64,000 nt of DNA, taken from the NCBI RefSeq assembly GCF_041320705.1, contig NZ_JBGGTQ010000006.1, positions 248,001 through 312,000 of the forward strand, read 5' to 3'. Positions 51,610 to 59,740 of this stretch are shown here, piece by piece; position 1 is the first letter of the stretch, and every line of letters starts with the position of its first letter. The stretch is from Kineococcus mangrovi. Its GTDB lineage: Bacteria > Actinomycetota > Actinomycetes > Actinomycetales > Kineococcaceae. A program made the translations under genes and the position numbers. The notes beneath the pieces were generated by a model. The model saw only the letters and a program-made list of their open reading frames with translations. It was not told the DNA's origin and searched no databases.

Positions 51610-52671
51610 ATGAAGGCAGCCATCTTCAAGGGCAAGGGCACCATCGCCGTCGAGGAGCGGCCCAAGCCGACCGTCACCGAGCCCACCGACGCCGTCGTGC
51701 GCGTGGTGCTGGCCTGCGTGTGCGGGTCGGACCTGTGGTTCTACCGCGGCATCTCCGACCTGCCCCACGGCGGCGTCGGCCACGAGTTCATCGGCGTCGT
51801 GGACGAGGTCGGCAGCGCGGTCGGCGACCTGCAGGTCGGTGACTTCGTCATCGCGCCGTTCTCCTGGTCCGACGGCACCTGCCGCAACTGCCGGCACGGC
51901 GTCCAGACCGCCTGCGTGCACGGCGGGTTCTTCGGCCAGGGCGGCGACGGCGACGGTGGTCAGGCCGAGTTCGTCCGCGTCCCCCACGCCGACGGCACCC
52001 TGGTCACCGTCCCCGCCCCCGCGTCGGGGGAGGAGTTCTCCGACGAGACCATGGCCTCGCTGCTGGCCCTGACCGATGTCATGGCCACCGGCTACCACGC
52101 CGCGGTGTCGGCGGGCGTGACCGAGGGCATGACCGTCGCGGTCGTGGGTGACGGCGCCGTCGGCCTGTCCGGTGTCCTGGCCGCGAAGCTGCTCGGCGCG
52201 GCGCGCATCGTCGTGCTGGGCAGCACGACCGAGTCCCGCCACGTCCTGGCCCGTGAGTACGGCGCCACCGACGTCATCACCGTCCGCGGCTCCGAAGCGG
52301 TCGAGCAGCTGCAGGCGCTGACCGGAGGCTTCGGCGCGGACGCGGTGCTGGAGTGCGTCGGCACGAAGGAGTCCACCGAGACCGCCTTCGCCGTCGCCGC
52401 CGCCGGTGCCGTCGTCGGGCGCGTGGGCGTGCCCCACGACGCCGAGGTGGACGCCGAGGGGACCTTCTACCGCAACGTCGGCATGCGCGGTGGCCCCGCC
52501 CCGGCCCGCGCCTACCAGCCCGACCTGCTCCGGCAGGTCCTCGACGGGTCGATCAACCCGGGCAAGGTGTTCGACCTGACCACCGACCTGGACTCCATCG
52601 CCGAGGCCTACGCCGCGATGGACGAACGCCGGGCGATCAAGGCTCTGGTGAAGGTCAGCAGCCTGCGGTGA
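51610..52671 (+). CDS. Zinc-dependent alcohol dehydrogenase (MDR family)
   Basis: A 353-residue medium-chain dehydrogenase. Catalytic zinc: CVCGSDLWFYRG and GGVGHEFIG; structural-zinc lobe DGTCRNCRHGVQTAC keeps three of four Cys, with Asp at the first position. The coenzyme motif is VVGDGAVGLSGVLAAK. It probably oxidises or reduces an alcohol or aldehyde with NAD(P). ATG at 51610 has gaggag upstream. It heads a cluster with a cupin and an aldo/keto reductase. Confidence 0.9.
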   Translation: MKAAIFKGKGTIAVEERPKPTVTEPTDAVVRVVLACVCGSDLWFYRGISDLPHGGVGHEFIGVVDEVGSAVGDLQVGDFVIAPFSWSDGTCRNCRHGVQTACVHGGFFGQGGDGDGGQAEFVRVPHADGTLVTVPAPASGEEFSDETMASLLALTDVMATGYHAAVSAGVTEGMTVAVVGDGAVGLSGVLAAKLLGAARIVVLGSTTESRHVLAREYGATDVITVRGSEAVEQLQALTGGFGADAVLECVGTKESTETAFAVAAAGAVVGRVGVPHDAEVDAEGTFYRNVGMRGGPAPARAYQPDLLRQVLDGSINPGKVFDLTTDLDSIAEAYAAMDERRAIKALVKVSSLR

Positions 52672-52741
52672 CGTCCTCGTCGACGACGACCCCCGTCACC
52701 GCAGCGCAGTCCCCCCACCACGAGACGACCCGAGGAGAACC

Positions 52742-53143
52742 GTGAAGCACACCCGGAGCACCACCTCGTCGACGGTTCCCGGCCCGGCGCAGACCTTCAC
52801 CGGGACCGTCTTCATCGACGGCGTCCGCACCCCCGACGACCAGTCGGCCGTGGGCTGCGCCCACGTCCGCTTCGCCCCCGGTGCGCGGACCGCCTGGCAC
52901 CACCACCCCAAGGGCCAGACCCTCTACGTCACCGACGGCGTCGGACTGGTCGCCCGCCGGGGAGGGGAGGTCCAGGAGATCCGCCCCGGTGACGTGGTCT
53001 ACGTCGAGCCGGGCGAGGAGCACTGGCACGGCGCCACCGCCGACCGGTTCATGGCCCACGTCGCCATCCAGGAGGCCGACGAGAACGGCCAGGTCGTGAC
53101 CTGGCTGGACCACGTCAGCGACGAGGAGTACGGCGCTCGCTGA
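52742..53143 (+). CDS. Cupin-domain protein
   Basis: A 133-residue single-cupin protein. The metal-binding cupin motifs are FAPGARTAWHHHPKGQTLYV (three His and a following Gln/Tyr) and RPGDVVYVEPGEEHWHGA (His of motif 2). Similar small cupins are found next to dehydrogenases in actinomycete oxidative-stress sets. GTG at 52742 has gaggagaa upstream. Confidence 0.88.
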   Translation: MKHTRSTTSSTVPGPAQTFTGTVFIDGVRTPDDQSAVGCAHVRFAPGARTAWHHHPKGQTLYVTDGVGLVARRGGEVQEIRPGDVVYVEPGEEHWHGATADRFMAHVAIQEADENGQVVTWLDHVSDEEYGAR

Positions 53144-53217
53144 GGACCGCGCGCACGTGCCGGCCGGCCCGCCCGGCCCTTCGACCCGCCCGACCCCCTC
53201 CACCGGAAGGACCGCTC

Positions 53218-54237
53218 GTGCAGCGACGACTCCTCGGACGCACCGGAGTGTCCGTCAGCCCCCTGGCCCTGGGCACGATGATGTTCGGCCCCTGGGGCAA
53301 CGCCGACGAGGCCGACTCGATCCGCATCATCCACCGCGCGCTGGACGCCGGCATCAACGTCGTCGACACCGCCGACGTGTACTCCGCCGGCGTGAGCGAG
53401 GAGATCGTCGGCAAGGCCCTGGCCGGCCGGCGCGAGGACGTCGTGCTGGCCACGAAGTTCTTCATGCCGATGGACGAGGACGACGCCAACCAGCGCGGCG
53501 GTTCGCGCCGCTGGATCGTCCGGGAGGTCGAGAACTCCCTGCGCCGGCTGGGCACCGACCACCTGGACCTGTACCAGGTGCACCGACCCAGCCCCCACAC
53601 CGACGTCGAGGAGACCCTCGGCGCCCTCAGCGACCTCGTGCACCAGGGCAAGGTCCGCTACATCGGGTCCTCGTCCTACTCCGGTTCCCAGATCGTCGAG
53701 GCCCAGTGGGCCTCGCGGGAGCGGCACCTGGAACGGTTCGTCACCGAGCAACCGCCGTACTCGATCCTCACCCGGGGCATCGAGGCGGACGTGCTGCCGA
53801 CGACCCAGCGGTACGGGATGGGGACGTTGACCTACTCCCCGTTGTCGGGGGGCTGGCTGACCGGGCGCTGGCGCAAGGACCGGCCCGGCACGCCGACCTC
53901 GGCGGCCCGTCCGCCGGCACGGTTCGACATGTCCAGCCCGGCCAACCACCGCAAGCTCGACGCCGTCGAGGAACTGGCGCGGCTGGCCGAGGCGTCGGGG
54001 ATGAGCCTGATCGAGATGGCGATCGCCTTCGTGGTCAACCACCCGGGTGTCACCTCGGCGATCATCGGACCCCGCACCATGGAGCAGCTGGAGTCCCAGC
54101 TGAGCGGTGCGGAGGTCACGCTGTCGGCCGACGTCCTCGACCGGATCGACGCCGTCGTGGCTCCCGGTGTCACGATCAACCCCGACGACGACAGCTACGG
54201 GGCCGCCGAGCTCCTGCCCGCGGCCCGTCGCCGCTGA
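53218..54237 (+). CDS. Aldo/keto reductase
   Basis: A 339-residue aldo/keto reductase. The tetrad is visible: Asp and Tyr in VVDTADVYSAG, Lys in VVLATKFFMP and His in LYQVHRPSP. NADPH-binding end: VTSAIIGPRTMEQLESQL. It reduces aldehydes or ketones. GTG at 53218 with ggaagg upstream. Likely same transcript as the dehydrogenase and cupin; its stop faces the second MFS gene. Confidence 0.9.
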   Translation: MQRRLLGRTGVSVSPLALGTMMFGPWGNADEADSIRIIHRALDAGINVVDTADVYSAGVSEEIVGKALAGRREDVVLATKFFMPMDEDDANQRGGSRRWIVREVENSLRRLGTDHLDLYQVHRPSPHTDVEETLGALSDLVHQGKVRYIGSSSYSGSQIVEAQWASRERHLERFVTEQPPYSILTRGIEADVLPTTQRYGMGTLTYSPLSGGWLTGRWRKDRPGTPTSAARPPARFDMSSPANHRKLDAVEELARLAEASGMSLIEMAIAFVVNHPGVTSAIIGPRTMEQLESQLSGAEVTLSADVLDRIDAVVAPGVTINPDDDSYGAAELLPAARRR

Positions 54238-54265
54238 CCAGGACGTCCGCGCACCGGGGTCCCCC

Positions 54266-55750
54266 TCACGCGCGAGAGCCGGCCGGCTCTCCCGCGGCGG
54301 GTTCCTCGGTGCTGCGGGAGTCCGTCAGCGACGAGGCGCCGAACCCCGCGACGACGCCCACGACGACCGCGAGCACGGTGAAGGCGATCCGCTCGCCGTG
54401 GAAGAACGACTGCACGAGTTCCGAGCTCCACGTCCCTTCCGGCAGGGTGGCCGTGACGAGGGCGGCGATGAGGGTTCCGACGACCGCGGTCCCGACGCTG
54501 GTCCCGACCTCCTGCGCGGTGTCGTTGAGCGAGGCCGCCAGGGAGGTGCGGTTCTGCGGGGCCGCGCTCACGAGGGCGACGGCGCAGATCGTCATGACCG
54601 TCCGCAGGCCGACGGTGAGCACCACCATGCAGACGGCGATCACGGGGTAACCGTGGTCCACGCCGACGGCGAGACCGACCAGGGCGGCGGTCAGCGACCC
54701 GGCGCCGACGAGGCAGGCGGTGCGGTGACCGAAGCGGCGGGCGAGCGCCTCCGAGACCGGTGTCGCGGCGATCATCGTCAGGATGAGCGGCAGGTTCGCC
54801 AGCCCGGCGCGCACCGGGCTCCAGCCGTAGGCGAACTGGAAGTGCAGGATCAGGCTGAACAGCACCGCGGCCATGGCGATCGAGGTGCCGACCTGCGCCA
54901 CGGCGGCGCCGCGGACGGTCCCGTCGCGGAACAGGGCGAGGTCGAGCATCGGCTGGGCGGTGGTGCGCTCGTGGCGGACGAAGGCGAGCAGCGCGACCAC
55001 CGCGCCCAGGACCGAACCGGTGGTGGCGAACGAGGTCCAGCCGTGCTCGACACCGCTGGTGAGGGCGTAGCAGGCGAACCCGATGGTCGCGATCGACAGC
55101 GCCGCGCCGGGCAGGTCCAGGGCGTCGTCGGTGAGGTCCTCGCGGCGGTCGGCGGGGACGCCGAGGCGCACGCCGACCACGGCGACCACGGCGATGGGGG
55201 CGTTGACGACGAGCAGCCACTCCCAGCCGACGTGGGCCAGCGCGGTGCCGCCCAGCAGCGGGCCGAGGACGAAACCGCTCATGCCGACGACGATCATCAC
55301 GGTCATGGCGCGCATGCGCAGCGCCTCGTCCTCGAAGAGGCGGAACACCAGGGAGTTGGTGATCGGCGCCATGGCCGCCGCGGCGACACCGAGGCCGGCG
55401 CGCAGCGCGATGAGTTCGCCGGTGGTCGTCACGACCGCGGCGAACAGGCTCACCGCGCCGAACACGGTCAACCCGATGAGCAGGACGCGCCTGCGGCCGA
55501 ACCGGTCGGCGGCCGAGCCCGCGGTCAGCAGCAGCCCGCCGAAGGTGAGGGAGTAGGCGCCGGTGACCCACTGCAGGGCGGTGGTGCCGCTGCCGAGGTC
55601 CCGGCCGATGGTCGGCAGCGCGATGGTCAGCAGGGTGTTGTCGACCATCTCGACGAAGAAGGCCAGGCACAGCGCGAACAGCGGGATCCACGCCGCGCGC
55701 AGCGAGGTGTAGGTCCGCGGCGTCGGTGCAGGCGTCGGGGTGGGGTTCAC
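54266..55750 (-). CDS. DHA2-type (EmrB/QacA) MFS exporter
   Basis: A 494-residue exporter with about fourteen membrane segments: FVEMVDNTLLTIALPTIGRD in the first segment (Asp typical of DHA2 pumps), the SAADRFGRRRVLL loop and GPLLGGTAL. Probably exports a toxic compound. GTG at 55750 has gaggagag six bases upstream. Divergent from a TetR gene across two operator palindromes. Confidence 0.92.
   Translation of the reverse strand: MNPTPTPAPTPRTYTSLRAAWIPLFALCLAFFVEMVDNTLLTIALPTIGRDLGSGTTALQWVTGAYSLTFGGLLLTAGSAADRFGRRRVLLIGLTVFGAVSLFAAVVTTTGELIALRAGLGVAAAAMAPITNSLVFRLFEDEALRMRAMTVMIVVGMSGFVLGPLLGGTALAHVGWEWLLVVNAPIAVVAVVGVRLGVPADRREDLTDDALDLPGAALSIATIGFACYALTSGVEHGWTSFATTGSVLGAVVALLAFVRHERTTAQPMLDLALFRDGTVRGAAVAQVGTSIAMAAVLFSLILHFQFAYGWSPVRAGLANLPLILTMIAATPVSEALARRFGHRTACLVGAGSLTAALVGLAVGVDHGYPVIAVCMVVLTVGLRTVMTICAVALVSAAPQNRTSLAASLNDTAQEVGTSVGTAVVGTLIAALVTATLPEGTWSSELVQSFFHGERIAFTVLAVVVGVVAGFGASSLTDSRSTEEPAAGEPAGSRA
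54274..54291. terminator. 18-bp perfect palindrome at convergent gene ends
   Basis: GAGAGCCGGCCGGCTCTC is a perfect palindrome just inside the 3' end of the minus-strand MFS gene and 36 bases past the stop of the aldo/keto reductase gene. It could form a hairpin in both transcripts and serve as a bidirectional terminator, though it has no T-run and overlaps coding sequence. Confidence 0.4.
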
Positions 55751-55784
55751 GGCGTCTCTCCTCTCGGTGGCGGCCGCCCAGTAT

Positions 55785-55817
55785 CGAACGACGTTCGGTA
55801 ATATAGAACGACGTTCG
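55785..55817. promoter_or_regulatory. Double TetR operator between MFS and tetR genes
   Basis: Two copies of the palindrome GAACG-A-CGTTC at 55786-55796 and 55806-55816, centres exactly 20 bases apart (about two helical turns), each with a further C/G pair on one or both sides. Between them is TAATAT (55799-55804), a -10 box readable on either strand. A dimer at each site would cover both promoters. Confidence 0.7.
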
Positions 55818-55841
55818 ATGTGCTGTCCAGGGTGTGGTGGG

Positions 55842-56588
55842 ATGGAGCGCATGGCGGATGCGCGGACCAGCCCACGAGACCGACCCGGGGGAGCCCGACG
55901 CACCGGCGGTGCCCGTGCGGCCGGCAGGACCCGCCAGCGCGCGTCGCACTCCCTGGAGGCCGTCGTCGGCGAGGCCGTCGTCCTGCTCGACGAGGCGGGG
56001 GAGTCCGCACTGACCTTCCGCGCGCTCGCGGCCCGCCTCGGCGGCGGGGTCGGCAGCATCTACTGGTACGTCTCGGGCAAGGACGAGCTCATCGACCTCG
56101 CCGGTGACCACGTGATCGCCTCGGTGCTGGCGGCCACCGAGGACCGGACCGGGGCCGAGGACCCCCTCGACGACGTGCGAGCCACCGCCGTCGCCTTCTT
56201 CGACGCCGTCGTCGTCCGGCCCTGGCTCGGGGGCCGGTTCCTGGGCGACACCGAGCAGCAGCCCAACGGCATGCGCCTGTACGAGCGCTTCGGCCAGCAG
56301 GTCATGCGGCTGGGGCTGCCGCCCCGGCGCAGCTTCGAGGCCGTCTCGGCGGTCCTGGGCTACGTCGTCGGGACCGCCGCCGACCTCGGGCGCCAGTCGA
56401 CCGCGCTCGGCGCCGAGCGCGACAGCGAGCTCGCGCAGCACGTCGAGCGGTGGCGGGCGCTGGACGAGCGGGAGTTCCCCTTCGTCCACTTCGTCCTCGA
56501 CGAGTTCGCCACCCACGACGACGGCGAGCAGTTCCGCGCGGGCCTGGACCTCCTGCTGGCGGGGTTGCGGTTGCAGGCCCGCGGCTGA
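55842..56588 (+). CDS. TetR-family regulator with TetR-class ligand domain
   Basis: A 248-residue repressor. After a basic, disordered N-terminal 35 residues comes the helix-turn-helix (ALTFRALAARLGGGVGSIYW with YVSGKDEL), then a long helical C-terminal domain of the TetR_C type. The recognition helix style (GVGSIYWYVSGKDEL) is that of tetracycline-type repressors. ATG at 55842 is chosen; 55818 and 55851 are in frame and possible. Divergent from the MFS exporter, with the double operator between. Confidence 0.88.
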   Translation: MERMADARTSPRDRPGGARRTGGARAAGRTRQRASHSLEAVVGEAVVLLDEAGESALTFRALAARLGGGVGSIYWYVSGKDELIDLAGDHVIASVLAATEDRTGAEDPLDDVRATAVAFFDAVVVRPWLGGRFLGDTEQQPNGMRLYERFGQQVMRLGLPPRRSFEAVSAVLGYVVGTAADLGRQSTALGAERDSELAQHVERWRALDEREFPFVHFVLDEFATHDDGEQFRAGLDLLLAGLRLQARG

Positions 56589-56594
56589 GGAGCC

Positions 56595-57158
56595 TCAGTC
56601 GCGGGTTCCCGCCAGGTCGACCTCGTCGCTCGGAACCGCCGCGGCGGTTCGTCCCGGGGCGCGCTGGAAGCCCCAGTACAGGTTCGTGTGGGCGACGACC
56701 TGCTGCGGCGGCGGGGCGCCCCACGCCGACAGGTCCTCGGTCGTGTGCGCGTCCGTCACGAGCGTCACGTCGTAGCCGCGGGTGAAGGCGCCGTGCAGCG
56801 TCGAGCGGATGCACGCGTCGGACTGCGCACCGGCCACGACGAGCCGGCCCGCACCCCGGGCCGCGAGCACGTCCTCGAGGTCGGTGTCCTCGAAGGAGTC
56901 GCCGTACGTCTTGTGCACGACCGCCTCGCCCGCGGCGGCGACGAGCTCGGGCACGTACCGCCACGCCTCGCTACCCAGCGGCAGGTCGTCGCTGGAGTGC
57001 TGCACCCACACGACCGGGACGCCGGCCGCGCGGGCCCGCTGCACCAGCACCGCGATGGTGGCGACCACCCGCTCGGAGTCGACGCTGGCGGCCATCACGC
57101 CGCGCTGCACGTCGACGACGAGGAGGACGGAACCGGGGCGGTCGGTGAGCGTGGTCAC
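56595..57158 (-). CDS. Cysteine hydrolase (isochorismatase-like)
   Basis: A 187-residue isochorismatase-fold hydrolase. Triad: Asp in LLVVDVQRGV (residue 16), Lys in VVHKTYGDSFEDTDL, and Cys in VAGAQSDACIRST. Members hydrolyse amides such as nicotinamide or N-carbamoyl compounds; the absence of EntB-type features makes an isochorismatase role in the siderophore pathway unlikely. GTG at 57158. Its stop and the stop of the convergent TetR gene lie in the two arms of a short hairpin (CTGAGG/CCTCAG, 56585-56598). Confidence 0.88.
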   Translation of the reverse strand: MTTLTDRPGSVLLVVDVQRGVMAASVDSERVVATIAVLVQRARAAGVPVVWVQHSSDDLPLGSEAWRYVPELVAAAGEAVVHKTYGDSFEDTDLEDVLAARGAGRLVVAGAQSDACIRSTLHGAFTRGYDVTLVTDAHTTEDLSAWGAPPPQQVVAHTNLYWGFQRAPGRTAAAVPSDEVDLAGTRD

Positions 57159-57238
57159 GCCACCGATCGTGCCGTCTCGGCGATGGCCGCGCCGTCGCGC
57201 TCGACCGAGGAGCGAACGGCCCTGCACCCGCCGATCGG

Positions 57239-57721
57239 TCAGCCGTCGCCCGCCTCGGCGATCAGCCACGGCTCCTGGTCGTCGTGCCGGACCAGCACGT
57301 ACCCCCACCCCGAAGGTTCCCCCGCGGAGAAGCCCTGCCCGGGGTCGGTCACGGTGAAGGTCACCTGGACCGACACCACCTGCTCGTAGGCCTTCAACTC
57401 CTCCGGGCTCCACGTGGTGTCGTACGGCACGACCGTGGAGGAGACGTCCACGTCCTCCAGACCCGGGTCGTCCCCGTGCTGCCACCGGTCCTGCGCGGCG
57501 AACCCCGGAGTCGAGACCTGCGCGGCGCTGTCCTCGTCCCCGTGCTGGATCGCGTCGAGGTAGGTGCGGACCACGTCATCCGGTGCCTCGGAGGCCGTGT
57601 GCTGCCGGGCCACCTCGGCCCGCGCCTGCCCGGAGGATCCGCAGCCGGCCACTGCCACGACGAACGCCAGCACCAAGCCCGTCGAGGACCACGCGACCAC
57701 GCGGCGTCGCTCTCTCACCAC
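57239..57721 (-). CDS. Lipoprotein, unknown
   Basis: A 160-residue exported lipoprotein: basic start (RERRR), hydrophobic segment and lipobox VAVAGC (Cys near residue 27), then GSSGQARAE. The mature part begins with a helical DDVVRTYLDAIQHGDEDSAAQ region like the NTF2/DUF4878-type folds of small lipoproteins, and ends in beta strands (QVTFTVTDPG, WGYVLVRHDDQEPWLI). Function unknown. GTG at 57721 or the adjacent GTG at 57718. Confidence 0.75.
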   Translation of the reverse strand: MVRERRRVVAWSSTGLVLAFVVAVAGCGSSGQARAEVARQHTASEAPDDVVRTYLDAIQHGDEDSAAQVSTPGFAAQDRWQHGDDPGLEDVDVSSTVVPYDTTWSPEELKAYEQVVSVQVTFTVTDPGQGFSAGEPSGWGYVLVRHDDQEPWLIAEAGDG

Positions 57722-57836
57722 TCCGGTCTAGCAGCAACCGTGCAGGTTCGTGCGCGCCGGCGACACCTGTCCGCAACACCCGCACACGGCGCTGTCGAGG
57801 GCACCGGTGGCGGCGGGCCCGAGCTCGTGACGCCCG

Positions 57837-58409
57837 TCAGCGAGGCGCCGGCCCGGCGACCAACCTCAGGGCGCTCTCGTAGCCGCCGGCGAGGTCGATG
57901 CGGGTGACGGCCTCCACCGCACGCCGGGTGGTCGCGGTCTCCCACTGCGCAGCGGTGGTGACCTCCAGCAGCTCCACCCAGTGCTCGCCCACCTCCCGCA
58001 CGACGCCGACGAAGCAGACGTCGGGGTCTCGCCGTTCCGGGTGCAGCGCGACGATCTCCTCACTGCCGACCAGACTGGTCAACAGCCCGCGACGGGAGTC
58101 CAGGTCGAGGTGGACCGGGACGGGCGGCAGGGGCCACTGATCGCGCCGTCGGAGGGCTTCGGTGGTGAAGCGGGCGTTGGCGCGGGGTTCGACGACGCTG
58201 ACGTCGCGCAGCCGCACCGCGCTCCAACCGGTCGGCCAGACGTCGGTGGAGACGCAGGCCAGGACCAGCCAGCGTCGACCGAGGGCGACGACGTAGCCCT
58301 CGAGCCACTCCACCTCCTCCTCGCCCACGGCGCGGTGGACCCGGACCAGCACGGAGTCGGCCCGGGCCGCGGCCAGCAGCTCGGTCGTGCGGCGCGGGGC
58401 AGGAGACAC
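57837..58409 (-). CDS. Hypothetical protein, two-part beta-rich
   Basis: About 190 residues. I recognise no family. It has two similar halves, each with short strands carrying Val/Leu alternation: LVRVHRAVGEEEVEWLEGYV with VALGRRWLVLA, then VCFVGVVREVGEHWVELLEV. This hints at an internal duplication of a small beta-barrel. GTG at 58409 has a gagg upstream; frame is open further upstream but the sequence there looks random. Divergent from 58513. Confidence 0.55.
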   Translation of the reverse strand: MSPAPRRTTELLAAARADSVLVRVHRAVGEEEVEWLEGYVVALGRRWLVLACVSTDVWPTGWSAVRLRDVSVVEPRANARFTTEALRRRDQWPLPPVPVHLDLDSRRGLLTSLVGSEEIVALHPERRDPDVCFVGVVREVGEHWVELLEVTTAAQWETATTRRAVEAVTRIDLAGGYESALRLVAGPAPR

Positions 58410-58461
58410 CTCGACAACCTCGCAGACCGACGCAGGAGCGAGCCACCGACTTCCCGCACGT

Positions 58462-58478
58462 CCCGCGCGGTGCGCGGG
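58462..58478. other. Perfect hairpin in divergent intergenic region
   Basis: Arms CCCGCGC (58462-58468) and GCGCGGG (58472-58478) with a three-base loop, between the divergent starts at 58409 and 58513. Regulatory or chance; GC-rich DNA makes such hairpins common. Confidence 0.3.
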
Positions 58479-58512
58479 CACCCACCCCGCCGAGCAGTGC
58501 CAGGCTGGGAGG

Positions 58513-58893
58513 GTGAGCGGCGCTGCCTCTGCACCACCCACCGAGCCCGGCCGGAGCGCGTCCGCAGCGCACCTGCGGACCCAGGCCCGGGCGCACTGGG
58601 TCAACGCGATCGTCCTGCTCCCCTGCACCCGCCCCTTCCTGCGCCTGGACGGCGCTCAGGAACACCCCCTGGCGTGGGGCCGGACGGCGTCGTTCCCGCT
58701 GGCGGCCGGAACCCACCTGGTCGAGACCTTCGTCCGCTACCGCGGAACGCCCTGGCCCACCGGGACCGGTCGCCTGCACCTCGACGTCGGCGGAGGTGAG
58801 GACGTCGACGTCCTGGCCCGCAACGGGCCGCTGAACCACCAACCCCTGCAACCACGGCTCGCGTCGCGACGACCTCCGGTGCCACCGTCCTGA
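58513..58893 (+). CDS. Hypothetical protein, small beta-rich
   Basis: About 126 residues. The core resembles short bacterial beta-sandwich proteins in which a ligand-like LRLDGAQEHPLAWG is followed by FPLAAGTHLVETFVRYRG and LHLDVGGGEDVDVLARNG, that is, strand-turn-GxH-strand units. I cannot name a family. GTG at 58513 follows gggagg directly, which is closer than ideal. Confidence 0.5.
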   Translation: MSGAASAPPTEPGRSASAAHLRTQARAHWVNAIVLLPCTRPFLRLDGAQEHPLAWGRTASFPLAAGTHLVETFVRYRGTPWPTGTGRLHLDVGGGEDVDVLARNGPLNHQPLQPRLASRRPPVPPS

Positions 58894-58963
58894 CGGTCGT
58901 GGCACCGCGCCGGCAGCGCCGTCGTGGTCGTGCCCGGACCCCGGGGCGGTGTCCGGCGCGGGG

Positions 58964-58969
58964 CAGGAT
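58964..58969 (+). promoter_or_regulatory. -10-like box for the 58976 gene
   Basis: CAGGAT ends six bases before the GTG at 58976, the leaderless spacing seen for other genes here. Confidence 0.4.
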
Positions 58970-58975
58970 GGCGCG

Positions 58976-59629
58976 GTGACCCGTCGAGCCTCCCGCGCCG
59001 TCCACGCCGTGCTGGCGCTGGTGGTGCTCGCCGCCCTGTGCACCCAGGTGGTCCTCCTCCTGGGCGGGGGCGCCGACGCGAACTCCGGTGCGGCGGAGGC
59101 GGTGCCCGTCGTGACCCGGTTCGTCCGCTTCCTCAGCTACTTCACCGTGCAGAGCAACCTCCTCGTCCTCGTCGGGGCCGTGTCGCTGGTCCTGGACCCG
59201 GTGCGCGACGGCCGGCTCTGGCGGGTCGTGCGCCTCGACGCGCTCCTGGGCATCGCGGTCACGGGTCTCGTCTTCGGGGCCGTCCTCGCCCCCTACGTCC
59301 ACCCGACGGGTGCGGCGTGGTGGGTCAACGCCGGGTTCCACTACGTCTCGCCCGTGCTGGCGGTCCTGAGCTGGGTCCTGTTCGGGCCGCGGCCCCGGGT
59401 CGACGGCCGGACGTTCGGGTGGGCCTTCGTCTGGCCGGTCGCGTGGACGGTCTGCACGCTCGTCCGGGGTGCCGTCGTCGGCTGGTACCCGTACCCGTTC
59501 CTCGACGTGGACGAGCTCGGGTACGCGGTCGTCCTGCGGAACGTGGGGTTCGTCGTCCTGCTCTCCGTGGCGCTGCTGAGCCTGTTCCGCCTGCTCGACC
59601 GCCGGCTGCGCCCGCTGCCCCGCCGCTGA
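58976..59629 (+). CDS. Pr6Pr-family membrane protein
   Basis: A 217-residue integral membrane protein with six hydrophobic segments, of the family often annotated Pr6Pr (FAR-17a/AIG1-like). Characteristic strings are FVRFLSYFTVQSNLLVLVGA, HPTGAAWWVNAGFHYVSPVL and GWYPYPFLDVDELGY. Function unknown in bacteria. GTG at 58976 is preferred over GTG at 58949 because of the -10-like box at 58964. Confidence 0.82.
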   Translation: MTRRASRAVHAVLALVVLAALCTQVVLLLGGGADANSGAAEAVPVVTRFVRFLSYFTVQSNLLVLVGAVSLVLDPVRDGRLWRVVRLDALLGIAVTGLVFGAVLAPYVHPTGAAWWVNAGFHYVSPVLAVLSWVLFGPRPRVDGRTFGWAFVWPVAWTVCTLVRGAVVGWYPYPFLDVDELGYAVVLRNVGFVVLLSVALLSLFRLLDRRLRPLPRR

Positions 59630-59661
59630 CGGCACGGGCGCGTGCCCGCGGGAGGGCCCCC

Positions 59662-59691
59662 TTGACCCCCGCGGTGTCGGCGACCTACTGT
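59662..59691 (+). promoter_or_regulatory. Promoter of glyA-sox operon
   Basis: TTGACC at 59662-59667 and TACTGT at 59686-59691 are separated by 18 bases, a good housekeeping-type promoter. Transcription should begin near 59698, directly at the operator palindrome. Confidence 0.6.
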
Positions 59692-59698
59692 GCAGCCA

Positions 59699-59712
59699 AC
59701 TGATATACCAGT
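59699..59712. promoter_or_regulatory. Palindromic operator of glyA-sox operon
   Basis: ACTGATATACCAGT is palindromic at 12 of 14 positions and AT-rich. It sits at the predicted transcription start, 29 bases before the GTG of glyA and just ahead of the ggagg ribosome site. The form suits a GntR/FadR-type repressor responding to sarcosine, glycine or a related compound; the regulator gene is not next to it. Confidence 0.6.
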
Positions 59713-59740
59713 CAGCGCAGTCGCAGTCCTGGAGGTTGGC

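Noticed and set aside
56595-57158. Isochorismatase for DHB synthesis for the siderophore
   Set aside because: The fold is shared, but the protein is a generic cysteine hydrolase 32 kb from the cluster with no aryl carrier domain. DHB synthesis genes are more likely upstream of the window.
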